From Lepeophtheirus salmonis (Eukaryota; Arthropoda; Copepoda; Siphonostomatoida; Caligidae), in contig NC_052136.2 of the NCBI RefSeq assembly GCF_016086655.4, positions 53,684,492 through 53,748,491 of the forward strand: a stretch of DNA of 64,000 nucleotides. Direction: 5' to 3'. Below the pieces are notes generated by a model, which saw only the letters and a program-made list of their open reading frames with translations, did no database searches and was not told where the DNA came from. Numbering within the stretch: the first letter of the stretch is position 1; each line of letters starts with the position of its first letter. The position numbers and the translations under genes are program-made. Positions 26,265 to 38,744 of this stretch are shown piece by piece.

Positions 26265-26824
26265 AATCCGCACTGGGAGCGACAACGTAACAATTGCTCG
26301 AACTCTGTGAGACGCTCATTCGCAAGGTAAGGAGGGAATTTGATGCTTCTTAATATCATTTCAACGCAACAGCACTACGGACTGAGCATTGGCATGGTTA
26401 ACTACGAAGTGGTATCTCAACACTGATGCCTACTTTTTACGTGTTAGATACCAAAGTGAAGCTGTGGATCCCCGTGGTTTCCAATAAGAGGCCTTACATG
26501 TGGCAGCAGAACTCAGCTAGAAAAAAAAGTATCAAATGGCTCAAAGACAATTTTGACAATTTCATCTCCCTGGACTATTGCCCTCCAAACTCGCCAGATC
26601 TGAATCTGATGGATTTTTTTGTGATTAGCACCATCGAACAACAAATCAACCAACCCCCCTGCAACACCAAACCCAAACTTATCAGTTGAATCATGAAGGA
26701 ATTCCAGAATTTGCTAATGGACACTATGGGGAAGGCTTTTTGCACTTTTTGGCTCGTATAAAGACTAAAATTTGAGACTGGAGGTGATTTGGTTGAATAA
26801 AATAAATCAAAATTAGACACCCTG
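26265..26824 (+). mobile_element. maT/Tc1-like transposase relic, 5'-truncated
   Basis: The open frame 26426-26689 is the C-terminal half of a DDD transposase. It reads FYVLDTKVKLWIPVVSNKRP, then MWQQNSA, where the second catalytic aspartate is replaced by Asn and the following Pro-x-His residues are deleted. It then reads WLKDNFDNFISLDY and PPNSPDLNLMDFFVISTIEQ, which keeps the third-aspartate motif. The tail continues in other frames (CNTKPKL, MKEFQNLLMDT) to about 26770. The sequence ends in GACACCCTG then TA at 26825, a typical inverted end; the left end and N-terminal half are missing. Dead. Confidence 0.8.
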
Positions 26825-27780
26825 TATAAAGTATTTTTTGACTTTATCATGATCGTTTTTATTATTGTATGTATATATTTTTGAATGATTACCAAGATTT
26901 ATTGCCCATGTACATATTCATATATGTAGATATACTTAAACCCATTTTTTGGCATGTATTTTTCATTCTCATATAATATAATTTTTTGGCAAGGAGTTAT
27001 TGTAGTTGTGAAGAAAAAAGATTAAACAAACACTATAAGGGCATTTTCATACATCGGTACATTAAAGGCTTTTAATGGATCAAGTTATTCCTAAGGATAT
27101 CTATTTATTATATTATATACATGTAAGTAAAAACATCTAATTAGGTACGTATATCAAGGTACAATTTGGAGACCAGGTGTTGGGAAGGCTAATGAGAAGC
27201 ATAGATCTCAAAAACACAATAATACTATCAACAACTTGGACAGGGAAAATTGTAAATATTATGTAAATATTTTTTTTCATATTTAAATGATGTGACAACA
27301 TCCATTTTATCTTTTTAAAGGAACAAAATATACAAAAAACGTATATAAAATATTTTCTCATAATACTTCAATTTAAACATTGACACGTCAAATATAAAAT
27401 CATAGTTTACATTAACTAAATAAAACATGATAAGTAAAAAATGCCTCCATATATGACTCCTATAATCATAATGATAATAAATAACAACACCGCCCATTAC
27501 GTAATATTTCAACAAATGGCCTTAAAGACTAAAGGGCAACTCATATTAAAGTTGATTCATCTCTATGTAATATCAAAACTAATAAAACATTTTGTATCAA
27601 AGGAATAGATAGTTGATCTCTTTCAAAATATTAAATACACTGTGCGTATGTAAACATCTCAGGTTTGATAATCTAACTTTTATTTTCATAGGTATATCTA
27701 CCACAACGAAATTTGAAAGACAGTAGAGTTGATCAATTTAAAATAAAAAACTTATTATACCTATATCTTCAACTAAGCTT
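26825..27780. other. AT-rich stretch, no recognised gene
   Basis: Nothing recognised; the minus-strand frames at 27137-27515 are Ile, Phe and Tyr-rich chance frames. Confidence 0.4.
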
Positions 27781-28207
27781 GATAACAGCTTCAACTTGGG
27801 GTCTAAACATGTTACAAGCCAGTCTCGGGATATTTGATCAACTCCAAGGTAATGGAGAGAGGTGAGGACTTGGACTCGAGTGCATATTTTAAAGACTTGT
27901 ACCTCAATTTGATCGCAGAATCAAAGACTCGCGTCTCCAATAAAACTCAAAAGTTACAATATTCAACATGACTTGAACCCGAAGGTAATTTTTAATGGAT
28001 GTAAAATACTCTTTATGATATTTTGTTTTCTAAGGACTTGAAGTATACTTGATGCAAATATTAAAGGACTTGTACATACTCATCCTTTCAAAAATAGAAC
28101 AATTTTTTTTGCATGACAAGCCTTTGTAGTATTTTTTATATTTGAAATTTAAGCCTAATTACTTATTTTATACAATTGTCTATAGAAACTTTAAACAAAA
28201 AATAAGT
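27781..28207. repeat. GACTTG-rich degenerate repeat, left part
   Basis: The hexamer GACTTG recurs unusually often: GGACTTGGACTCGAG at 27866-27880, AAGACTTG near 27892, GACTTGAACCCG at 27970, and AAGGACTTG near 28032 and 28064. The same words reappear at 29002-29046 beyond the Tc1-like relic, so the relic probably sits inside this repeat. The repeat class is unknown. Confidence 0.5.
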
Positions 28208-28960
28208 AAGGTGATCCAAGAAATAAGAGTGACATAACCAACAACATGGAACAACACAGAACAGAAATGGTGGAGTTATTCGTGCGTGGAAAAATCACCA
28301 TCCAGTGTACAAAATGACCATAGGAGGCACATCAAAAGCTTCCACAAGGCCCAAATCATGTCCAGTATGGTCAAAAGAATTAGTTGAGGTATTTTAAGGC
28401 ACCCTTCAAGACAGAAGAGCAAAGTGAACATCATTTGCCTTGCTTGTGAATTGGACAGCAGCCAAAAGACCATGCACTGCTTGGAGGAGCAAGACTTAAA
28501 CCTTAATGCCTACAAGAGAACAACTCGTCAAGGTTTGAAGCCTTTGGAAAGAGTAAAGCGTGTGAGCCAGGCCAAAATCCTCCTCCACAGGCTGAAGAAG
28601 AAACCTCTTGGCATCTCCCAAAGCACCGTCTGTTCCCCCTGAACTTTGGTATCTTTGGGGACTTCAAGGGAAATCTTTCGGGAGTTGCAAACACAACGAA
28701 GAACAAACTGAACAACGCCATCCTTTTTTGCTTTAGCCAACCTGGGCCTGAGCTTTGTAAATAATTGCTGCCAAAGTTCTGCACCAGGCTGGAATTGGTT
28801 GTTACGGGAAAAGGTTATTAAATATTAATTGAGAATGTAAATCTCCTTGGCTGTATTCATGAATTACATTTTGCAAATTTGATTTGAATTGTTTTGGAAA
28901 TATAACCATTTTAGTAATTTTCGGAAAGTTTTTGTTATTTTAGACGGAGCCTGTGTATAT
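28208..28960 (+). mobile_element. Tc1-like element relic, family T3, internally deleted
   Basis: From ATG 28246 the N-terminal frame reads MEQHRTEMVELFVRGK, a first helix-turn-helix. After frameshifts it continues at 28424-28640 with LACELDSSQKTMHCLEEQDL and AYKRTTRQGLKPLERVKRVS, the second DNA-binding domain. Then it jumps to a C-terminal tail near 28660-28800 (NTTKNKLNNAIL, then KFCTRLELVV). No SDE or DxAPxH motif remains, so the catalytic core is deleted. Clear inverted ends were not found; possible weak ends lie near 28208 and 28953. Boundaries are approximate. The minus-strand open frames here are shadows. Confidence 0.7.
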
Positions 28961-28984
28961 TTCAGTTAATGAGATCGACAATAT

Positions 28985-29060
28985 AAAATAAATAAATGAA
29001 AAAGGACTTGGACTTTTCAGCAATGCCATGAAACTCAACTTAGACTTGGAATAGAAGGAA
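28985..29060. repeat. GACTTG-rich degenerate repeat, right part
   Basis: AAAGGACTTGGACTTTT at about 29001-29017 and TTAGACTTGG near 29040 continue the word pattern of 27866-28072 across the T3 insertion. Confidence 0.4.
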
Positions 29061-29269
29061 CTTTCCCACCTTTCGTAATGGTAACCTCTGAGTTCCAAAT
29101 ACAACATTTTAGTAAGGTTGTAATCACACAACAAGCATTCAATCCAATAATCTTGGGAGTACTTTTTGACCCAAGTGCGCGTTTTTCTTTTTGCTTACTC
29201 ACATTTTTTACAAAATAATTTAATTGGGACATTTTTGTGCATGAATTTTTATATACATACAGGGTGTTC

Positions 29270-30152
29270 AAGATAAATTGTAACTATCTTAAAATTCAAC
29301 CTGCTTGATAAAAATGGAGTTAGGAGTGTAATTGTTAATATGAAAAAGTTAGACATTACATTAAACAATAAATTTATTCAACATGTCCTCCCTCAGCAGC
29401 CACAATCTTCTCCATCCTGCCCCTAAAGGATTTGCATGCCCTGATGACTTCCGCGTAATCAACAGCATTCCAATCCCTCGTAATGGAGCCCGAGAACTTT
29501 GTGGTAAAGACCGCAGGGACCTCCTCTCTCTCCTTGGCAAGCCACCTGTCATTCTGAACGTTGTAGCTTCTGTCGACAGTCCAGTTCTTCTCGTCGGAGA
29601 AAAAGATGATTCTTCCTCCATGGCTCTTCAGGTCATTGAGGAGATGCTTACCGTTGGTGAGCCTAGTGGCCTTCATGGATGCTGTGAGAATGTGTTGTTT
29701 GGCCATTCGGTATGACCTGTACCCGAGATCCTTTAAGACCAGCTGCTTGCTCACTCCACGGACAACCCAACCTGGACAAGGAAGTCCCCGGTGAAGCCTT
29801 GATGGACTTCCGCAGGCCTTCCAGGAAGCGGGGAGTACGGATTCGGTCACTTCTCATGTTCTGGGCCTTGAGGCAGACCTTCCCCTCAACCTCCCAGGCA
29901 TTGAAGACCCGGTATACCGTGGTCTTGGGGTAGTTAAGAAACTTGTAGATAGCAGAGGTGCGAGCCATTTCGAGGATGGTGTCTCTCCTTGCTTGTTCCA
30001 TAATGACTATTGTTTGTTGTCAAAACAATTGTGGTGGAATTTATAGTGTATCGTTCACGCAACCGTTTATATTAGGATGATTTAACTCCGAATATCCACA
30101 ATATGGATCTGGATGAAGTTTAAAGTAGTTCCAATTTATCGTGGACACCCTG
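29270..30152 (-). mobile_element. maT/Tc1-like element, family T4, internally deleted
   Basis: TA flanks both ends (29268-29269, 30153-30154). The left end CAGGGTGTTCAAGATAAATT is inverted at the right, whose reverse complement reads CAGGGTGTCCACGATAAATT. On the minus strand the transposase starts at ATG 30001 (MEQARRDTILEMARTSAIYK) with a helix-turn-helix (NYPKTTVYRVFNAWE). After a frameshift near 29720-29790 it continues as GVSKQLVLKDLGYRSYRMAK and the first catalytic motif FFSDEKNWTVD (Asp codon 29595-29593). At about 29490 the frame jumps from FTTKFSGS to the tail DWNAVDYAEVIRACKSFRGR and AAEGGHVE. The second and third aspartates are thus deleted. Non-autonomous. Confidence 0.88.
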
Positions 30153-32138
30153 TATTTATTGAAAGTGAATGTTTTATTTCAGAACATAACTACTCAAAAT
30201 GTACTTAGCCCAATTCAAATTAAATGAAGAAGGAAAAGGATTTTTTAGGCATAAAAATAAGACCTTTATATTCCAATGCAATGTACAAACATAAAAGTAG
30301 TTTTGCTAATGGATTGAACATGTATCATTAAAAAAAGGAATGCACTTTTTGATAAAGACCTTGATGAAGGAGGAAACGCAATGAACTTCCTTTGTAGGTA
30401 GTTCTTCTACCTATGTGTACCTATTATATAACTTAAGGCCAAGGAATTATCTGTACAATAGTATATTGAATACTTCTGTAATTTTTGAGGTACTAAAAAG
30501 ACAACAACAATAGTACAACTCGTGAAACGTTACGTAACATGGTTTTGAATGAGTCAACAAGACTATTTCATTGCTTCAAGACAAGGTGGGTTGTAACATA
30601 CTTACATACGCTACACAAACTGTATTACTACTTACCCTCAAGTCAGCCTCGAAAATAAATAATTTACTTAAAATAGGCTGTTAGATAGATACTACAACAT
30701 CAAAAGTGTTGAAAATAAATCTTTGTTCATGACACCTTATGTATAACACGTTATATATTTTATTTTTCGTTTTATTTTTACATGTGAGGAATCATTTTTA
30801 ATGACTTTGTCATTGAATTTAGTTACATGTAAATGAGATGTCACCCTTTCTTGCTCTTTTATATATACGATTTGACAGATATAGTCAAAAAGGGTTATTG
30901 CTTCTGACATATTATGAATAGTACATAGTTTTATTTACTACATAACATAAAAACTATAATATACACAAAAGTAGTTTTATCATGAAATATATTTGCAAAT
31001 TTTTTTTTTTTTTTATTTGCAACAACCACATCCAAGGATATTTGGTGAAGAGATGTAATAAATTAACATGAAAGATCAAAGTATTCCACCTACACAACTA
31101 TACATGATTTGCATTATGTGTTTTACTTATTTTGAATAATATATAGGTATCTATGTACAATTTATGTCAAATACTCTTTTTTTTTAAAAAAAAATGATAT
31201 TTTTGTTTATATTTGAAACAAAATTAATACTTTTGTAGATCTTGGAATATATATTTATGGAGTGTAGTATCGTTACACTTCATACTTAGTCAACCTCAAC
31301 TATGTTTATATAAAGAAATATTCATTTATATCGTTTAATTATATACATATATAAAGTACTAACAAGAATTCATTTTCACATTTATATGATTACGTAATCA
31401 GCTCAATTTTTGTAATCATTTTAAATAATATATGTATATTACTACGTCAAACAATATATATATATATATGAAATATACGATAATTGAACGTCCTTGACTC
31501 AAGGCATGATTGTACATACATACTCCCAGTCATCGCTAAACAAGTGTGCACGCAGAACGACTATCATTTAAACAACAACATATATAATATACTATTGCAA
31601 AATTCATGTGATGATATTTTTTGTAGCCATTGTATTCGACCATGATTGAAGTAACGTTAATTTTTGTATGAGGCTATATGATTGAATGGATTTAAGGTGT
31701 ATATTATAAATATATTTTAGAGAGATGAGGCATTTTTTAGATATGTTCATAACTACGAGTATGTGTTTGAATGATTGATCTTTCATCAATTCGTTCAATG
31801 GGAACATGATAAGTTTAAGTTTTTCTAAAGTATGCACAGAACTATGTTTGTACATAAATTGTAGTGTTTAAAAAAAGCGATGAGGAAAATGAAAAAAAAA
31901 AACAAGTGTGCAGACCGTAGAGAAACAGGTTAATATATTATTTTGAACACAAAACAAAAAAATCAAAACTTTTACTCTTTAAAGTGTATTAAAAAACGAA
32001 AGGAAGGTTGATTTAATAAATACTCCATCAGGTGGTATAACGAATATATACATATGTTTATTGGACCATGGAGTTCTACATAGATGCATGGAAATGTATC
32101 TACGTTATTTTTCCCCATTTGAGTCCTAGTCCTTCATA
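30153..32138. other. AT-rich stretch, no recognised gene
   Basis: No gene recognised; T-run near 31000, (TA)n at about 31456-31470. Confidence 0.4.
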
Positions 32139-33012
32139 GGTTGGGGGAAAAGTAATTTCGTATTTCCTTCTCTTTTTTAACTACAAATAAATTGTTGATT
32201 ATTAGTCACATCGGATCATACGATACGGAATTGTAAAGGTGGGAATGTATACTACAAACACTTATTTGAAAATATCGCAATTGGCTAGTTCAGACGTAAC
32301 TTATTGTGCATTGAATATGGAGGTGTAAAATGAATATTTTAAATTTTACATTTTTACTACCTAAAAGGGAAAATTGCGTCGAAAGCTACCAAGCAAATTT
32401 GCGATATATACGGAAATGATTCTGTTTTGGTTGGTGTAGCATAACAATAGCTCTGGTGTAGTGGAGGCGAATGCTGCACCAAGCACTGGCAGGCCTGAAG
32501 TCGAAAATGTCAATAAAGTCATGGAAAATATGAATATAGACCGTAACGTTACCAGTTGTAGCATCGCTCACGGACTCAATATCGTTCATGAAACCATTTT
32601 GAACTATTTGCAAAAGGAAGGATACAAAAAGAATTTTGAGTACTAGAAGAATCGTGTTTTATCAGGACACATCTTTGATGATGAGCCAGAAGCTCCATGA
32701 CCTCGGATGGAAGTTCTTATACATCCACGCTGCAGTCTAGAGCTATCATCAAGTTACTTCCATCTGTTCCTATCTATGGACAACGCGCTTAGGGGGAAAT
32801 TTTTTGGCCTAAATAGAATACTGTAAAAAAGGGTTGTCCAAGCTTTTGCCGATAGGGGCAAGGGCTTCTACGAGTAGGGCGTTATGAAGTTGGATTCTCG
32901 GTTGCAACAAGCTATCAAACACGACGGGCCATACTTGACTTAAATCCGATGATTGTAACACTTCTTACAGAGCATAAAAATAAAGCCAACAATACGAAAA
33001 AAAAAAAATTCC
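32139..33012 (+). mobile_element. Mariner element, family M1 copy 2, internally deleted
   Basis: TA (32137-32138) precedes GGTTGGGGGAAAAGTAATTT, the M1 terminal sequence. The open frame 32461-32646 contains STGRPEVENVNKVMENMNID and RNVTSCSIAHGLNIVHETIL, the second helix-turn-helix of mariner transposase, ending YKKNFEY then stop. A decayed tail at 32680-32940 reads MDNALRGK-like, then GVMKLDSR-like and SNTTGHT-like words across frames. The catalytic middle is absent. The right end near 33000 is too decayed to place exactly. Confidence 0.82.
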
Positions 33013-35324
33013 AATCTTACATACACTTACAGTTCTTCATGCATAATTTATATTTAGATACATTTTTCGCTAAAAATTATATAGGAGTAAACACATTTAA
33101 CGATTTTTGTGGTAGCTAATGAGTTTTTACTTAAAAAAATTGTCAGAAAAGATATTTAAGATTAAAATTTGTAAAAAAAAATATGAAACAGACCAATCTT
33201 TGTTGACATTTGTATACTTTATATTTTATAAATGTTAAACACCGTATATTTAGCACATATTTTAATCTTATTTATTATTGTATACATGAAAGAAAAATTT
33301 ACTCATATGGTAAAAGGAAAAATATTGTCTTTATTCCATATATCTAAAATTGCATGATTAGGCTATGTTATAATTTATGTATTTAAAAAAACATCGTTTA
33401 CTCAATGCATCAGGCTTGAGTTTAAAAAAATAAATACATTATTTAACATAATGTGTTGGAATATTCTCATTACTCATACTTCGTGTATAAACTGTTTTTT
33501 TGTATGTATGTGAACTTGATTGTCCTGTTTTTAGGGTAGTATTTTTTCCTCCTGTACGAATACATTTATACTGAAGGTAATCAAAAACTGTCTTTTGCAA
33601 TGTGTGAGAGACTATTAGGTCCTTTTTAGCGTAGTACAGATCATTTTAATATAAAAAATATGATATTTAGACAAAAAAATGATTACATTTAGGCCTTTTA
33701 AACTCTCTTAAACATGCTGGTATGATTCAAAAATTCTTCATTTTATATGGATTAATATTTGGTTTATCAATCAAACATATTGTGCATCTTGTTTTGAATT
33801 ATTTATGGGGTCTAATACGTACTTTGTAATTTGCAAGTAAGTTAATAAAATGTATTGTAACTCAAGTTCAATTGATAGATGTTGTAAATAACAGAAGAAC
33901 ATTATTTGGGATAATACAGGGAAACTGCAAATAAATACATCATTGATTGACATTGATTTTCCCTATTAGAGATACATATATATGGACGTATTTTTACTTT
34001 TCTTCACAGTGTTCGGTTCCATTCCTTTAAAATGGAAGGTTATGTATTAGTCTAAATTATATGTACCTACAGATATATTTCTGGCTGATTTAGACTTTCT
34101 TTTGTGTTTGTATGTATCGATTAGCTCTTCAATCATAATTGGTTGCTTCGATTAAAGGATATTATGTTCGTCATACAAGCTATATAATAAAAACCACAAG
34201 AAGACACATGTTATTTTTTTGTTTGTTGTTATTTTTGTCAGTAAAACTTATATTGTTTGTTCAATCAAAATACAATTTTTCATATTATGACGCCTAAGAT
34301 AATTGCCAAACCTACTGCTAAGATACATTATACATAGGTATATTATTTTTGTAGCTTTGTTTTTTTTTTTTACTGTGGAGCATTCAACAACCTTTTTTTA
34401 ATAAATAATAACATAACATATTTTTCATGATATAAGATTTAACTTATTCACCATGGGAATATTCTAAACATATATAGGAAAAAAATATTTTTCATATCAT
34501 TTCTATGATTGTTATTAATGGTGTAGATATTCCACCTTACGAAAAAGGAACACAAAATATAAATATACGAGTATGTTGGATCATTTACTTATAAGTAAGT
34601 ATGTAAGTTGCAAGAGAGAAGGAATGAGGTATGATTATTCTACTAATACACAAATACTTATTAAAATTCTCAAGATTGGATTGTAAATCTTTTTTTGATC
34701 CTTTTTAACATAGTTTCATTTCTGAAATGGTGAGGGGAAAAAAAGCATAGAAGTTACTCCCTTGTGAAACGTAGTAAAAATGACAATTGAGAAATAGTTA
34801 TTTTTTCCAGTAATAACTACCTGCAAATATCTCAAAAAAAAAATGCAGAATGATTCTTTATATATATATATATAGAAGGAAGTACTACTCCAAGGGTAAT
34901 TAGATTTGAAGTGTTTCTAACCTACAAAATAAATTAAAATCTCATTCCATAAACATTGCTTCAAAAAAAACCTTTTTATACCAATTTCATAAAAATGAAC
35001 AAACTTATATGGAAAAGAAATTAACAATTTCTAATCGTCAAATACCCACAAAAAAAATTTAATAATTTCAAAAAAAGGTTAATGTTATTGTAAAGATTAG
35101 TGACTAAAGAAAATATTCAAAATCTATTTATCTAAATAAAAAAGCTCCAAAATGGTTTTGGAATCATTTATTTGATACTAAAATATGTTTGTGGTATTTT
35201 ATAGTTGTGTATAATATTACGAGCCGGTATTTTAAAATAAATTGAATATTAAATTAGCATAATATCCCTAATAATTTGAAGTATGTTTGAGAAAAGAGTA
35301 GATTAGCTGTGATGACATTCTATT
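33013..35324. other. AT-rich stretch, no recognised gene
   Basis: Nothing recognised; (TA)n near 34858-34875. Confidence 0.4.
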
Positions 35325-35605
35325 AAATTATCTGCGGGCAGCTATGAGAGGAACAAAAAATAAACGCAAATTGCATTCCTTTATTTAGCAAGGACATAGA
35401 CTTAATTACTTCGATGACGATCTTAATTCTAGTCTGATTCAAATAAGGCCTTACACTCCTCAGTCTCAAATAAATAGATCAGTATTACTAACAGTCGTTT
35501 ATAAATACACGAACTATATGCATACTCAAATATTCCCTCTTCAATAATTAAAGAATAATGTTAACACTTTTAAAAATAAAAACACTCTCCTGGTTGCAAC
35601 TACAA
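35325..35605. repeat. Dispersed repeat family R1, copy 2
   Basis: Aligns with 611-895 (anchor TCTGCGGGCAGCTATGAGAG; later GATCAGTATTA and TTCAATAATTAAAGAATAAT) and with 61497-61610 (anchors TATGAGAGG, AATAAAC and GGACATA). Non-coding, class unknown. Confidence 0.55.
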
Positions 35606-38163
35606 AAACACTAATTTCACAGATTGAATAATCACAGATTTAAAAACAGTAACGATAGAATATTATCTTTAATTAATTTTTTTTTGTTAAATATAACTTG
35701 TAGTTTGTTTTTTATTTTTAAGATCATAACTAAAATAAAATTATAACTTCAAAAACAAATATTAAAGTTTATTGAATTTTTCTCCTCCAACAAGTTTGGC
35801 TTTTGGCTTACTGAGATACGTTGAAATATATATATATATATATATTCATCTATGTTGTCTTTTTAAAAACAATCTGTTTATAGAAATTATTTGCAAAACT
35901 TTATGGAAAAATAAAAAAATCAATGATGAATAAGGCAATTAAATTCAAAATCAATTGAAGCCAAAAATTAAAAAAATATTATTATTATCTTTAATTAATA
36001 AATACAGCAATGTTTTTATATGCTTTAGTAATTTTAGAGTCTGTACTGCAATGCCGGCGTAACAATTCAGCACATCTACCTGGCATGTGCTAAAAATAAC
36101 CTTTTTTAAAATATCATTTAACGAGTTTTTTGAAGAATGAAAAAATATATATTTGATCGCTTTTTTAAAAAGACAGACAAATATTTTTATATTTAAAGAT
36201 CAGTTGATTGGTTTTTTCTACCAGGAATGAATTGATTCCCCTCTATTTAATAGATAAAGGGCAAAAGATTATATATTTATTATAGAGTCTAATGGCGTAA
36301 ATATAAACATTCTGTTTTTTGTTTGTTTTTTTGTATACATTTAATACCCATTAAACAAAATGGATTTAATAAAGTTTAGTGATGTGTAGAATAGTATTTT
36401 TTATTATTGCAAGTAGGTTTTACATGGGTTTCAAATCCTCAATTACTCAACAACATACTATAAGTGAATTATATATTTGATTGATTTAAGAATCAAGTAA
36501 CAATATCTTCAATTCTTCAATAGTGAACTGGGATTTTATTCTGTTTAAACAGCATTTATAGATAGAACGTTTTAATATGCTCCTGAAAGATATAGGCAGA
36601 ATATATGTCAAATTTTATTGTTTTAGTAATAAAGTATTACCTAAGAAATATTTTGCTACTTTTAATCAAGGTTTGGTGATTTAAATTAAACTGTTTGCTT
36701 TGTATTTTTTATTGGTTTTTCTTTTCTTCCTTTTTTATATAAGGTGTACACGTTGCTACAAAAGTAATATAGACTGATATTTTATTAATCATATAGAACT
36801 TCATCAAAATAGAGGAGCATTTATTTTTGTACACCAAATAACTTAAGATCTATGAATATTTCTTATAAATTTTAATTTTAAAAATGGAATTTAATTGTTT
36901 CATCTATGATAATAATATTTTGATAAGGCCCCAATTTAATACTATTACAATCAATTTACAAATAATTTTGGCATTTTAATTGATGTTTAAAAGATTTTAA
37001 AGGAATAAAACAGCAAAGAAAATATTATACAAAATTAATTATTATAATTTTGAATCTATATCAACTTTGTATCGTGTAATACAATTTGTTTTACTTTTGG
37101 GGAAACATGTTACCCATTTTATTAACTACATTTAATAACGGAGAGTCAAATACACATACAGTATACAGACATCTTATATATGTGCCTAAATAAATATTTT
37201 ATCCATTGCGATACTTTATTTAAAAAATATATAAGTAATTTGTATGTTAATTTACTCATAAATTCTGCAAAAAGATGGACTTAAATTCAATTATTATCCA
37301 AATGACGTACGCATATGTTTTTTTGATGACATTTTAGTATTTGCACACACCTTATGTTGCCCGTGTGCTAATTAGTACTGTTGAATCGCAAATACTTTTT
37401 TTCTGTAAATTGGGAATTGATACCTGTAACCATAAAATCTCTTAAGTTTTTGTGACCTTTGTTCTATTTTATGGTAGTATATATCTTATAAACCTACGTT
37501 ATTTGTATATATTTACATGTATATATATTTAGTATTTCTTCATTGTTTTTTTAGCCAAATATTAACATACATAATATTTGCAAATGATTTTATCATTTGA
37601 TATATATTAGTTGACGATTTTTAATGTGCTACTTCTTTGTAAAAAATGATTAATTTTTATGCTCGGGATATGTATACATATTTTTTAATGATAATTTTTG
37701 AAGACGTTATCAAAGTTAATTTTTATTTTAATATTGTAAGTTAAAACTATTTTCTAATTTGATAGGGTATATATAATAAATACAAAATTGCCTTTAAAAA
37801 ACAAGAAAAAACTCTCAAAGAGTCTATATCTACAAGCGAATACCTTGATTATTAGGGAAAAAGCTTTTATTTAATAGAATATCAATATTTTGTCATTTTG
37901 AGGGATTTTAAAATGATCATACTATGAGATAAGAGGATAGAAAGGGTTAGTCCCCAAAGCCTTCCATTTGTTAAAACCATGGCTGAAACATATCCACCAT
38001 CAATTACTTTATGGGTAGATATATGATTCTTCATAGTGTTAAATTTAAAGCAAGAAATGATGGATCTAAAGTTTTTTATATAACTATGGGAGAGTATGAA
38101 TCTTAATAGATAGACACTCCTCTTTATTTAGCATTCATTGAGGCTCTTTGATCTACCTACATA
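35606..38163. other. AT-rich stretch, no recognised gene
   Basis: Nothing recognised; (TA)n at about 35827-35844. Confidence 0.4.
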
Positions 38164-38375
38164 CAGTGGAGCCTCGTTTAAAGAACTTCCTTTTTTTTTG
38201 TAAATATACGAAAATGTTGATTGATTGAGAGAGTTTGTTTATTTTGACAATTGATTTTTTTTTAAATACACAAAAAGTTAGAGTTTGATAAAAAAAATTT
38301 TATTCTAACTATTTTGGGTAGTTATTTAATTATCCAAACTTTATATTCACCTGTGAGTTCTATTTATCGAGGTAT
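38164..38375. mobile_element. pogo-like MITE (short non-coding element)
   Basis: After TA (38162-38163) the left end CAGTGGAGCCTCGTTTAAAG has the CAGTGG-x-x-CCTCG form typical of pogo/Tigger-type ends. The right end GAGTTCTATTTATCGAGGTA is its decayed inverse (CCTCGTTTAAAGAACT against CCTCGATAAATAGAACT). The 210-bp interior is AT-rich and non-coding. The outermost bases on the right have decayed. Confidence 0.55.
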
Positions 38376-38744
38376 ATTTAGGTAAAATAATTCCCGTGTT
38401 GTTATAATAGAGAGTATAAAACTAATAAAAATTATTATCTAAATAATAAGATATTAAGTACACACTAAAACAAATGAGTAACTTGGGTTTAGCTTTTAAT
38501 AAAAGCAAGACATGACTCAAACATTAAAAATATAAATATATTTGTGTCTTATAATTAAAGAAAAAAAATTGGCATCCTATGTAAAATATTAGATTTATTA
38601 ATAAAAGAAAAAAAGTTTTTATTAAGTAATTTTTAATTAATATACATATAAGTATATAAAAAAATTTGAAGCTTTGTTTTATTTTATGAAAAACTAACTT
38701 CAAACAAGATTTATACAAAAACTTGTTTCCAACCATTTCTAGAT

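Noticed and set aside
27137..27515. Two overlapping minus-strand frames
   Set aside because: Hydrophobic, AT-driven composition without motif.
29361..29933. Plus-strand open frames over the T4 element
   Set aside because: Antisense shadows; the minus strand carries clear transposase motifs.
38524..38736. 70-codon minus-strand frame rich in Phe, Ile and Leu
   Set aside because: Low complexity from A/T runs; not a supported membrane protein.
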